Of a stretch of 23,653 nt of DNA, positions 6,921 through 13,923 are shown piece by piece (the first letter of the stretch is position 1; each line of letters starts with the position of its first letter). The notes under the pieces are model-generated. The model had not been told where the DNA came from and ran no database searches. It saw nothing but the letters and a program-made list of their open reading frames with translations. The stretch spans positions 1 through 23,653 of the IMG/VR virus record IMGVR_UViG_3300005432_000018. One strand, given 5' to 3'. A program made the position numbers and the translations under genes. The DNA is from a virus.

Positions 6921-6921
6921 A

Positions 6922-8490
6922 ATGGCTCGCCTAAAGGTACTTTATCCCGGCAACCACACGTCGAGTGGTAACATCGGCGCAGACATTGAGAATGTTGTAA
7001 GATACTTAAATTCGGCAGAAATTGCAGATAATACTTTATCTGAATTATTAGCAAAAGTTTTTGACACAACGACAGGTAAAGTTAAAACACTTGTCGAAAT
7101 GCGTTTAGATACAACATCTGGCTTGCAATACAGAGTTGGTGAATATGTAAGTGCAACTGAAGGTTGGAATACATTAGCAACATTAGATCAAGTTAGAGGT
7201 GCATCTGGTTCAGACGTTGGTACGATTGGCGCACCATTGTTTTCTGCTCGTGCAGATCACGTTATAAACCTAACTATCAATGGTCAGATACCATATCCTA
7301 CAGGAACAACTGTTTTTACATATCAACATGATGTGGCTGATGCTATTGTTGTTTATATCAATGGTGCTTTACAGGCTACAAGCACATATACTCATTCACA
7401 TACAGCAGATACAGTTACACTTTCTAGCCCAACATCAGCTAATGATGTTGTAACAATATACAAAGTTCAATCAGCAAATGATAGTGGCTATCAAAGAACA
7501 GAGGTTGTAGCTCTTGCCGCACAGGCTGTGTTCCCTTTTGTTCACACAGCAGACCAAAGTGTTTTGGTCTACAGAAATGGTATTTTACAGAGACCGGGTG
7601 GAACGAACGACTATACGCAACAACCTGCAAACTCTACGATTACGTTTACGAGCGCCTTAACAGCAGGTGACTTGATTACGTTTATCATCGTAGCAGACAC
7701 AGCACAGGTTCGTGTGTCTGGTTTGATGACCGAAGCAAAGTTTACAGATGCAAATGGATTTATACCATTTAACAAACTGTCTATTGTAGATGATGAAATT
7801 CCTCAAACAAAAGTTAATAATCTAACTGGTTTGTTAGCCAACAGAGGTAGAGTTTATGTATCTGCTACTCAGCCTACTCCTGCAAATGCAGGAGATATGT
7901 GGGTTGATACGGCAGCTTCACCAAACGTACTAAAGTTTTACAATGGTACAGGTTGGTTGTTAACTTCACCAGATACAGGTATTCCTGCGTTTACTACATC
8001 TAACGCATTGCAGTTTCTACGAGTAAACTCTACTGGTGGTGGTCTGGAATTTTCGGACGTAGATTTATCTGCACTCGTAACAACGACTTCGATCGGTGCT
8101 GCGAATGGTGTAGCCGGGTTAGATGCTTTTGGTAAAATGCCTATTGCTCAGTTGCCTAGCACATTTGCAACAAGAAGTTTCTATATTAATGAACTAGGTT
8201 CTATTACAAATGGTGATTATCGAATTACTAGAGCCTTCAAGCAAAACGTAAGACTAGATGCTATAGCAGTTAAAACAGGGTCTGGAACTTGTAATGTTCA
8301 ACTAAAAGCAGCTGGACTAAACTTAGGTGATATAGTTGCCGCAAGCTCTACTCTTACAGAACAAAACTTATCAAACTCTATTGCTGTAGATGCAACAACT
8401 GTTTCTCGTGAAATAGCTATTACAGTTACATCTGCAACATCAGTAACAGATTTAGAAGTAACAGTAGCAGCGGTGATAACAAATGTCTAA
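6922..8490 (+). CDS. Tail fibre / receptor-binding protein (522 aa)
   Basis: This is the likely host-recognition fibre. After an N-terminal attachment region (residues 1-110) there are two related beta repeats, VVYINGALQATSTYTH... (about 142-181) and VLVYRNGILQRPGGTNDYTQ... (about 214-256), each of the xxYxNGxLQ...xYT...GDxxT form found in phage fibres. Then come GDMWVDTAASPNVLKFYNGTGW (324 on), a typical fibre motif, a repeat-like linker, and a C-terminal strand domain rich in Thr, Ser, Ala and Val (DAIAVKTGSGTCNVQLKAAG onward) that would be the receptor-binding tip. AAGGAG precedes ATG 6922, one base after the previous stop. No intramolecular chaperone or depolymerase motif is seen. Confidence 0.8.
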   Translation: MARLKVLYPGNHTSSGNIGADIENVVRYLNSAEIADNTLSELLAKVFDTTTGKVKTLVEMRLDTTSGLQYRVGEYVSATEGWNTLATLDQVRGASGSDVGTIGAPLFSARADHVINLTINGQIPYPTGTTVFTYQHDVADAIVVYINGALQATSTYTHSHTADTVTLSSPTSANDVVTIYKVQSANDSGYQRTEVVALAAQAVFPFVHTADQSVLVYRNGILQRPGGTNDYTQQPANSTITFTSALTAGDLITFIIVADTAQVRVSGLMTEAKFTDANGFIPFNKLSIVDDEIPQTKVNNLTGLLANRGRVYVSATQPTPANAGDMWVDTAASPNVLKFYNGTGWLLTSPDTGIPAFTTSNALQFLRVNSTGGGLEFSDVDLSALVTTTSIGAANGVAGLDAFGKMPIAQLPSTFATRSFYINELGSITNGDYRITRAFKQNVRLDAIAVKTGSGTCNVQLKAAGLNLGDIVAASSTLTEQNLSNSIAVDATTVSREIAITVTSATSVTDLEVTVAAVITNV

Positions 8491-10120
8491 CTTCAGCAAT
8501 TATCAACTTCGTAAGATAGCCCAATCACTTGAGGGCATGGGTCGTTATGGCGATACCCAACTTGTACACGTTACACCAGAAGAAGTTGATATGCTGACAA
8601 AAGTAGGGGCAGGAACAATAAACCCGAAAACGGGTTTATTAGAATTTTATACTACTCAAGAAAAATTAAACCAAGCTCTTAAAGATAGTGGTGGGGAGTG
8701 GACTAATGAGGTCAATGAACTTGCTAAACAGCGTGATGCTGAAAAAGGGCAAGTGTATAATGTTTCTACAGATACTTATACTTCTACCAATACAAGTAGT
8801 GGAGGTAGTAATAAATCCTCTACGACTGTACCAACAAATCAAGATGACTTTACTGGTAGGTATGATCCCGGTCAACTAACAGATGAAATAAGAGAGCAGA
8901 ACAGAAACAACTCTTTCTTAGGTCTTGATCGTGATGGCGACGGGTCAATGTGGACAACCACAGATACGGCAACTGGTGATACTTATAACTGGCTTGGTCA
9001 GAAAATGAATATCGTTGAGGGCGTTAATGACGAATACGCATGGGGTGCAATGGATGTTGATGGCGATGGTTCTATGTGGACAGCTAACGGGTCATACGCT
9101 ATTTCAGATCACGCTCTTGTTAAAGGTAAAAGTGCATTTGGCACAGCATTAAATGTAGTTGGTTTGGTTGCAAACCCTGTAGCTTTTGTTGCAGGAAAAG
9201 CTATTAATAATTATTTCGACGCAGACAAAGATGGCTCTATGTTTACGACTGGTGGTAAGTTTACATGGGGAACGGGGTCATCCAATACTCAAGCACAAAC
9301 TACTCCTGTAGATTGGGGTGATGATGATAGCTCAACCACTTCTACTGTCGCAATCGATAATACTGACAATGAAACACCAGATGATGATACAAAAAAGAAG
9401 GACGATGAGGAAATGACCTATTCTGATATAAAAGGTCAGTTCGGGTATAATAAGTTTAGCAGTTCTAGGAATGGTAGAGAGTTTTTAAACTACTCCTATG
9501 TAGATGGACAAGCAACACCTACCACCTCATACATGAGAAGCGATCGCCCTTTTCATATAGCTTTATCAGAGGAAAGCGCACAATCTTATGCTTTTTCCGA
9601 ACAGGCTTCAAATGGAATACAACAGATGATAAGTCAACTTGATCCAGATGTTATGGACGCAATCGCAGGAGAGATGAGTGTTCATTTAACTAACGATCAA
9701 AAGATAGCCCTCGTAGTAGGGGATGAAGAGAGTGGCTTTGTTGAAGCCACATACGAAGCTAACCCAGAAGGCTACGATACTGTGATGAATGACGTTGCTA
9801 ACATGCTCGCTTATATGGGTGCTTCTGGTGACGCTAAGATAGATGCAGGTTTTATGGGGAGAGTTGCTTCAGCAGAGAGATTTCAGAACTACTCAACCCC
9901 CGATCTAGTATCGTCTTTAGCTGCTTTAGAAGATGAACTTCTTTTATACGAACAGGGAACACCACAATATAGATTGGTCGTTGAGCGTATAGATGAGATA
10001 CAAAGAGAAATGTCAAGACGAACAAATGATGGTAATGCAAATAGTGCCGCGTATAGTGTAAATGCTGTAACAGATACGATTAAAGAAACTGCAAATGAAA
10101 TTGTAACGGCGGCAGCTTAA
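8483..10120 (+). CDS. Virion-associated protein with GRYGD domain and three DxDxDGS loops (545 aa)
   Basis: No named function is recognised. Residues 19-57 form a small domain, GMGRYGDTQLVHVTPEEVDM through GAGTINPKTGLLEFY, of a type seen in marine phage structural proteins. A Ser/Thr linker follows. Three near-identical loops then appear: DRDGDGSMWT (149-158), DVDGDGSMWT (191-200) and DADKDGSMFT (246-255), each resembling a calcium loop without the usual acidic residue at position 12. Between loops two and three is a hydrophobic stretch (FGTALNVVGLVANPVAFVAG, about 219-238) able to enter a membrane. An acidic linker (about 285-315) precedes a helical C-terminal domain. The ATG overlaps the fibre stop by eight bases. 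Position after the fibre and before ejection proteins suggests a virion or ejected protein. Confidence 0.7.
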   Translation: MSNFSNYQLRKIAQSLEGMGRYGDTQLVHVTPEEVDMLTKVGAGTINPKTGLLEFYTTQEKLNQALKDSGGEWTNEVNELAKQRDAEKGQVYNVSTDTYTSTNTSSGGSNKSSTTVPTNQDDFTGRYDPGQLTDEIREQNRNNSFLGLDRDGDGSMWTTTDTATGDTYNWLGQKMNIVEGVNDEYAWGAMDVDGDGSMWTANGSYAISDHALVKGKSAFGTALNVVGLVANPVAFVAGKAINNYFDADKDGSMFTTGGKFTWGTGSSNTQAQTTPVDWGDDDSSTTSTVAIDNTDNETPDDDTKKKDDEEMTYSDIKGQFGYNKFSSSRNGREFLNYSYVDGQATPTTSYMRSDRPFHIALSEESAQSYAFSEQASNGIQQMISQLDPDVMDAIAGEMSVHLTNDQKIALVVGDEESGFVEATYEANPEGYDTVMNDVANMLAYMGASGDAKIDAGFMGRVASAERFQNYSTPDLVSSLAALEDELLLYEQGTPQYRLVVERIDEIQREMSRRTNDGNANSAAYSVNAVTDTIKETANEIVTAAA

Positions 10121-10178
10121 TAAGGACGACTTAAATAAAATAAAAACGTAGTGTCGATTAAACAACAAGAGGTGTAAG
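10121..10178 (+). promoter_or_regulatory. 58-base leader with AATAAGGACGACT element
   Basis: This gap starts with AAGGACGACTTAAATAAAAT and then is A/T-rich up to AGAGGTG, the ribosome binding site of the next gene. The AATARGGACGACT sequence at the stop codon is shared with the gap before 16412, which is also 58 bases long. The placement suggests a transcript start or processing site for the ejection-protein unit, but there is no recognisable -10/-35 pair and no clean T7-like core. Confidence 0.35.
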
Positions 10179-10433
10179 ATGGCTTTTTCAAGTGAAATAT
10201 TTGGTGCAAATACTGGAACTTCTATTGCGAAGCGTAAAGCCGCATCAGCAGCAGGAGAAAAAATTGCAGATCAAGGAAGATATGGTGACAGTATGGTTAT
10301 TCACGCATCTCCTTTTACTCAAAAACTTTTAACAAGTATGGGTGGTGCAGGAACATTTAACCCTAAGACTGGGATGTTAGAATTTTTTAATGTTGATGAA
10401 GCTGTAAAAAGAAGGATGAAGAAAGGATATTAA
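10179..10433 (+). CDS. Small paralogue of the GRYGD/GTxNPKTG domain (84 aa)
   Basis: Residues 32-66 (QGRYGDSMVIHASPFTQKLL, then GGAGTFNPKTGMLEFF) repeat the N-terminal domain of the 545-residue protein encoded upstream. The stretch from GAGT to LEF matches at 33 of 42 bases as well, so the two arose by duplication. Here the domain stands alone behind a short Ala/Lys-rich N-terminus and ends in a basic tail (VKRRMKKGY). Function is unknown; the duplication suggests that the domain is an anchoring or docking module used by more than one virion protein. ATG 10179 has AGAGGTG upstream and opens the gene group carrying the acyltransferase-like and ejection proteins. Confidence 0.75.
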   Translation: MAFSSEIFGANTGTSIAKRKAASAAGEKIADQGRYGDSMVIHASPFTQKLLTSMGGAGTFNPKTGMLEFFNVDEAVKRRMKKGY

Positions 10434-10434
10434 T

Positions 10435-10854
10435 TTGGCGAACGCATTGCGCGACGCTATGGAAGTATGGGGAACTTGCCCGACCTATGGTGAATATAAG
10501 GCAAAGTATCTCTGGTTCAGATTAGTAAGCGCTTACGATAACGATAAACTTCATGTATTTTACGACGAAGAAAAGCCAGTTGGATTTATGACGCATTGTT
10601 TCTTTACTGAGAAGGAAGCTGAAACGATGAAATGGTATGGAGTGGAAACATTCAAACGGGATAAAGGCGATCAGCTTTGGGTAATAGATATGGTCGCTAA
10701 TGGTGGAAGAGATGATGTTCTTGAGGTGGCAAAACACGCAAGAGCATATTTAGGAAAGACGTATCCAGAATATAAAACTGTGTACGCTAAAAGAGGTAAA
10801 CGAATAGCAAGTTATCCAAACGTAGGTGACTGGCACAGTAAAGGAGAAGCATAA
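10435..10854 (+). CDS. HlyC-like toxin-activating acyltransferase homologue (139 aa)
   Basis: The protein follows the plan of the RTX toxin-activating lysine acyltransferase (HlyC) family, a GNAT-like fold that moves a fatty acyl group from acyl-ACP to a lysine. Matching blocks are the N-terminal Trp with CPTYGEY (residues 12-21), KLHVFYDEEKPVGFMTHCFF (38-57) equivalent to the PVAYCSWA region, and RDKGDQLWVIDMVANGG (75-91) equivalent to the WTSGDRKWFIDWIAPFG region. Asp85 corresponds to the catalytic Asp. The catalytic His of HlyC falls at Tyr18, so classical chemistry may be lost or altered. Start TTG 10435 has AAAGGA ahead of it, one base after the previous stop; the stop shares a base with the next ATG. 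Length is shorter than HlyC (about 170). Phage members of this family have no proven role; virion protein acylation is a possible one. Confidence 0.6.
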   Translation: MANALRDAMEVWGTCPTYGEYKAKYLWFRLVSAYDNDKLHVFYDEEKPVGFMTHCFFTEKEAETMKWYGVETFKRDKGDQLWVIDMVANGGRDDVLEVAKHARAYLGKTYPEYKTVYAKRGKRIASYPNVGDWHSKGEA

Positions 10855-12734
10855 TGGGTGATATGTCTGGCGGCGGCGGAAGCTCAGATAACGATACAGG
10901 TGATGACAACGATCAACAAATGTCTAGTTTAGATAACAGGTATGTTCCATCTGATGATCTTGCTATGGGTAAATTTACTGCTAACTCCACTCCTGCTCCT
11001 GCTGTATCTAACGATAGTGGTGGTGGCGATAAAGGTGGTGACGAGGCTATGGGTGACGACGACACCGATACCTTTGACGCTATGGGTGGTTATGATGATC
11101 GTGAAGTAGGTGATGTCGATTATATTGCTGAACCTGCTGTATCTAGTTCTACTCCAAGTGGAGTAAGTGGCGACGATCCATACGACGATGGTGGTGGTAA
11201 GGGTGGTGGTTCTAATACTGCACCCGCAGATACAACGCCATCTTCAGCAGGTGATGTTTGGGGAGACGACGATCAAAGCGGTGTCCCATCGTATGTTCAT
11301 TGGCAAAATCCAGACGATAGTGGGGGTAATCAAATCGTACCTACGGGTGGTAGTGGCGTAGATACTTCTTCTATTTCTGGGATTGAAGCTGCTTCTACTC
11401 CAAGTGGAGTAAGTGGCGACGATCCATACGACGATGGTGGTGGTGTCAAAGGTGGTGACGTGGTTTTTGGTGAACCCGAAGATACAACTCCCTCTGCCGT
11501 TTCAAGTTCTTTCAATAATCCCAATGATAATACTAGTATTTTCCAAGAAGGGCAAACATCTACATTAGGTTTAGGTGATGAATATAATCGTCTTGATTTT
11601 GTTGAAGGTAAATATGCAACTAAAAACGACAAAGCACTTGTTGAAAATGCAGGTTGGATACTAGATCAAGATAGTGGAGTAGCTATGCCACCTCCGGGTG
11701 AGCAAGGTGATAGTGAATTTGCGGGAACTAACTTACCTCCTCAACAATATATTAATGATGGTTCTGATTACACACCCGACGATAACCAACAAAACCAACA
11801 AAACCAACAATATATTAATGATGGTTCTGATTACACACCAACAGATGATAGTGGCGCAGAAAATAATGAAACAACTGGCACACAAAATACCGACACAGGC
11901 GACGATACTGTAACAAAAAGTTGGTTACAACAAGTCTTAGATGGAGACAAAGGTGGCGATGGTGAAGGTCAGATCGGTCCGGCAAATTTAACTGGAAACG
12001 ATGATGGTGGCGGTGGAAATCAAATGTCTGGAACTGACGGAGCTAACGACGGAACTGACGGAACTCAAGGAACTCAAGGAACTGACGGAACTGATGGAAC
12101 AGGCGAAGATGGAGAAGAAGGCGAGGGCGAAACCCCTACTGGTGGTGTATCGATCAACGATGAAGGTCTTGTCGTAAATGCCGATGGCACTCCTTATAAT
12201 GGTGTTATTACTATTGGTGGCATAACCTACGATATTGTGGATGGTGTAGCTACTGCTCGTGAAGAAGGCGAGGGTGAGGATGATGGTGACGGCACTACTA
12301 CTGGTGGTGAAGATGGTGGTCTTAATCCCGATACTAATAACGATGGTACAATAACTTCACTCGAACAAGAGATCGCTGATCTTCGTAGTCAACTAGCAAA
12401 CTTAACTGGTAATAGCACTACTGAAACCGAAGGTATGACCAGAGAAGATATTATGGCGGCAATCAATGAAGCCATGCAACAATATGGTGGTGGTGGATAC
12501 ATGCCATTAAGTTTCTTAAATGCTTTTGGGGCTAGTACAATGCCATCCTACTTTGGAAACACAATACCTTCTTGGATTTCTCCAGATGGTGTCTACGAGC
12601 GTAGAGCCGTTAAGGATAAAGACACAGGTGAAATGAGATTTATCAATGTGCCTATCGGCAACGCTTCATTGGCAGGGACAGGAGGTTTCCAAGCAGAACG
12701 TAGAGCAGGTTTTGGTAACAATGTTTTCTTATAA
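10854..12734 (+). CDS. Gly/Asp-rich repetitive virion protein with EF-hand loop (626 aa)
   Basis: Most of residues 1-490 is low-complexity Gly, Asp, Ser, Thr and Asn, probably disordered, with exact internal repeats (STPSGVSGDDPYDDGGG twice, QQYINDGSDYTP twice, and GTDGTQGTQGTDGTDGTG triplets). A small folded-looking piece lies at about 435-470 (GLVVNADGTPYNGVITIGG). Residues 493-504, DTNNDGTITSLE, are a perfect 12-position EF-hand loop, running into a coiled-coil helix (SLEQEIADLRSQLANL). A conserved-looking C-terminal domain of about 80 residues follows (YMPLSFLNAFGASTMPSYFG, then PDGVYERRAVKDKDTGEMRF). Function is unknown; location among ejection genes suggests an internal or tail-linked structural protein, with the C-terminal domain as the attachment part. 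AAGGAG precedes the ATG. Confidence 0.72.
   Translation: MGDMSGGGGSSDNDTGDDNDQQMSSLDNRYVPSDDLAMGKFTANSTPAPAVSNDSGGGDKGGDEAMGDDDTDTFDAMGGYDDREVGDVDYIAEPAVSSSTPSGVSGDDPYDDGGGKGGGSNTAPADTTPSSAGDVWGDDDQSGVPSYVHWQNPDDSGGNQIVPTGGSGVDTSSISGIEAASTPSGVSGDDPYDDGGGVKGGDVVFGEPEDTTPSAVSSSFNNPNDNTSIFQEGQTSTLGLGDEYNRLDFVEGKYATKNDKALVENAGWILDQDSGVAMPPPGEQGDSEFAGTNLPPQQYINDGSDYTPDDNQQNQQNQQYINDGSDYTPTDDSGAENNETTGTQNTDTGDDTVTKSWLQQVLDGDKGGDGEGQIGPANLTGNDDGGGGNQMSGTDGANDGTDGTQGTQGTDGTDGTGEDGEEGEGETPTGGVSINDEGLVVNADGTPYNGVITIGGITYDIVDGVATAREEGEGEDDGDGTTTGGEDGGLNPDTNNDGTITSLEQEIADLRSQLANLTGNSTTETEGMTREDIMAAINEAMQQYGGGGYMPLSFLNAFGASTMPSYFGNTIPSWISPDGVYERRAVKDKDTGEMRFINVPIGNASLAGTGGFQAERRAGFGNNVFL
11147..11198 (+). 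repeat. 52-bp direct repeat, copy 1
   Basis: This is identical over 52 bases to 11393-11444, 246 bases (82 codons) downstream and in frame; both encode STPSGVSGDDPYDDGGG. The identity at third positions indicates a recent duplication or gene conversion. Confidence 0.9.
11393..11444 (+). repeat. 52-bp direct repeat, copy 2
   Basis: This is the second exact copy of 11147-11198. The neighbouring residues (GGG then KGG) also correspond loosely, so the duplicated unit may once have been longer. Confidence 0.9.
11742..11839 (+). repeat. 63-bp-period direct repeat with 9-bp tandem array
   Basis: A 35-base sequence at 11742-11776 recurs exactly at 11805-11839 (period 63, 21 codons), both encoding QQYINDGSDYTP. 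Between them three perfect 9-base units AACCAACAA (11784-11810) encode NQQ repeats, leading into the second copy. The array is in frame, so unit gain or loss would keep the gene open. Confidence 0.9.
12030..12104 (+). repeat. 9-bp GGAACTGAC-type tandem repeats (Gly-Thr-X triplets)
   Basis: Diverged 9-base units of the GGAACTGAC and GGAACTCAA type encode GTDGANDGTDGTQGTQGTDG and continue as GTDGTG. The Gly-X-Y periodicity resembles short collagen-like tracts in phage fibres but has no proline. Confidence 0.8.
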
Positions 12735-12745
12735 GGAGTTAGGTA

Positions 12746-13915
12746 ATGGGCTTATGGGATTGGGTTACTGAAAATCCACTAGATGCACTTGAAGGTACGT
12801 TACTTTTATACAACACTATAAAAGGAAACCAAGCCGCAGATAGCGCCGCAGAAAACGCTGCAGCTTTAACGCAAAGCGATATAGAGCGTAACAATACAAT
12901 TTACGAACTCTTTAGTGAGGGCGGTAATCAGTTACGTGACAACCTCCAAGCACTTCTTACAGAGTATGGTGACTTCGGACAAGTTACTCCTACGACTGTA
13001 AATGAAATGACGAACTACTTTGCTTCGCAACGTGCGAGTGAAGAAGCCGCCAACAAGCAAAGAGTAGATCAGCTTACTGTTGAAGATATTATGCGTCTCA
13101 AAGGTATGGAAGGTGCGTATAGAGATTATGCACAAACACACCTTGAACGTGGAGACGAAACTGTTTTTGGTGCTGATGCACAAGCAAAGATGGATGCTCC
13201 GGGTACTTTTGATTTTGCCCAGATGCAGGATATGTTGACTGCTCAATTTGCTAACATGAGAGCGGCAAATACTAACCGGGCTCTAAACGATCAGTATGCA
13301 AAGGCTTCAGCATCTCTTCCGCCCGGCATGGAAAACTCTACGTTAAGAGTTCAGATGGAACGTAGCTTTGCAGATCAAGCCGCAGAAAGACGTAATCAAG
13401 ATATGATGGCGGCAATAACGGATGCACAAAATTATATAGGTGGTCTACAACAGGCAACCTCTAATCAGCAAAACATTACAAATGCTGAAAGAAACATGAT
13501 GAGAAATCTCGTAGGAGATGCTTTAAATTATGGAACACAAACTATGCAAAACGCTTTATCTGGTGGTGCGTATGGTCAAGACTTTGCTAACGAAATAGAT
13601 GCACAGTATGGAAGAAACATTAGTGAAACTTCTGCACTACAAGGCATGAGAAACAATACAGCGCTTAATGATTTCCTTACAGGATTAAGTTCGGTAGACG
13701 CAGAGAACAAACTCGCTAACACCTATATTAACCAAGTTCAAAACTTAACTACTGCCCCTTATAGTTATACAGCTAAAGGAATGGGTGGTATAAACAATCA
13801 AGCGGCAATGGATAGTTTGTCAAATATTGCGACAGCTGCAGCTAATCTATCAGCAGGAAACATGAAAGCCGCAGGTGGTTGGTGGGATAATATTCGTAAG
13901 AAGTACAGTTTTTAG
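12746..13915 (+). CDS. Internal virion / ejection protein, T7 gp14-type analogue (389 aa)
   Basis: The protein is almost all helix, rich in Ala, Asn, Gln and Met, without Cys, as in podovirus ejection proteins that leave the head first and form a channel in the host envelope. The N-terminus (MGLWDWVTENPLDALEGTLL) is amphipathic with Trp residues suited to membrane contact; long helices follow (AADSAAENAAALTQSDIERN; QAAERRNQDMMAAITDAQNY), and the C-terminus is Gly/Ala-rich ending in WWDNIRKKYSF. It stands first in the three-gene order medium, large, giant that parallels T7 genes 14, 15 and 16. AAGGAG precedes the ATG, 11 bases after the previous stop. The assignment is by architecture and order; no direct homology to gp14 is claimed. 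Confidence 0.6.
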   Translation: MGLWDWVTENPLDALEGTLLLYNTIKGNQAADSAAENAAALTQSDIERNNTIYELFSEGGNQLRDNLQALLTEYGDFGQVTPTTVNEMTNYFASQRASEEAANKQRVDQLTVEDIMRLKGMEGAYRDYAQTHLERGDETVFGADAQAKMDAPGTFDFAQMQDMLTAQFANMRAANTNRALNDQYAKASASLPPGMENSTLRVQMERSFADQAAERRNQDMMAAITDAQNYIGGLQQATSNQQNITNAERNMMRNLVGDALNYGTQTMQNALSGGAYGQDFANEIDAQYGRNISETSALQGMRNNTALNDFLTGLSSVDAENKLANTYINQVQNLTTAPYSYTAKGMGGINNQAAMDSLSNIATAAANLSAGNMKAAGGWWDNIRKKYSF

Positions 13916-13923
13916 GTGGTAAG

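Noticed and set aside
10137-10178. Host sigma70-type promoter in the A/T-rich leader
   Set aside because: A/T-rich stretches such as AAATAAAATAAAAA match -10 boxes loosely, but no paired -35 at correct spacing could be identified.
11742-11839. Possible CRISPR-like array (repeats with spacing)
   Set aside because: Only two 35-base copies and three 9-base units, all in frame within a coding region; there are no spacers of regular length.
11330-11913. Alternative-frame ORFs (both strands) in the repeat-rich gene
   Set aside because: Low-complexity repeats keep all frames open by chance; the products are themselves simple repeats and lack initiation signals.
12807-12823. CACTATAAAAGG as a second T7-like promoter
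   Set aside because: It is inside a coding sequence, lacks the G at +1 after CACTATA, and its upstream bases do not match.
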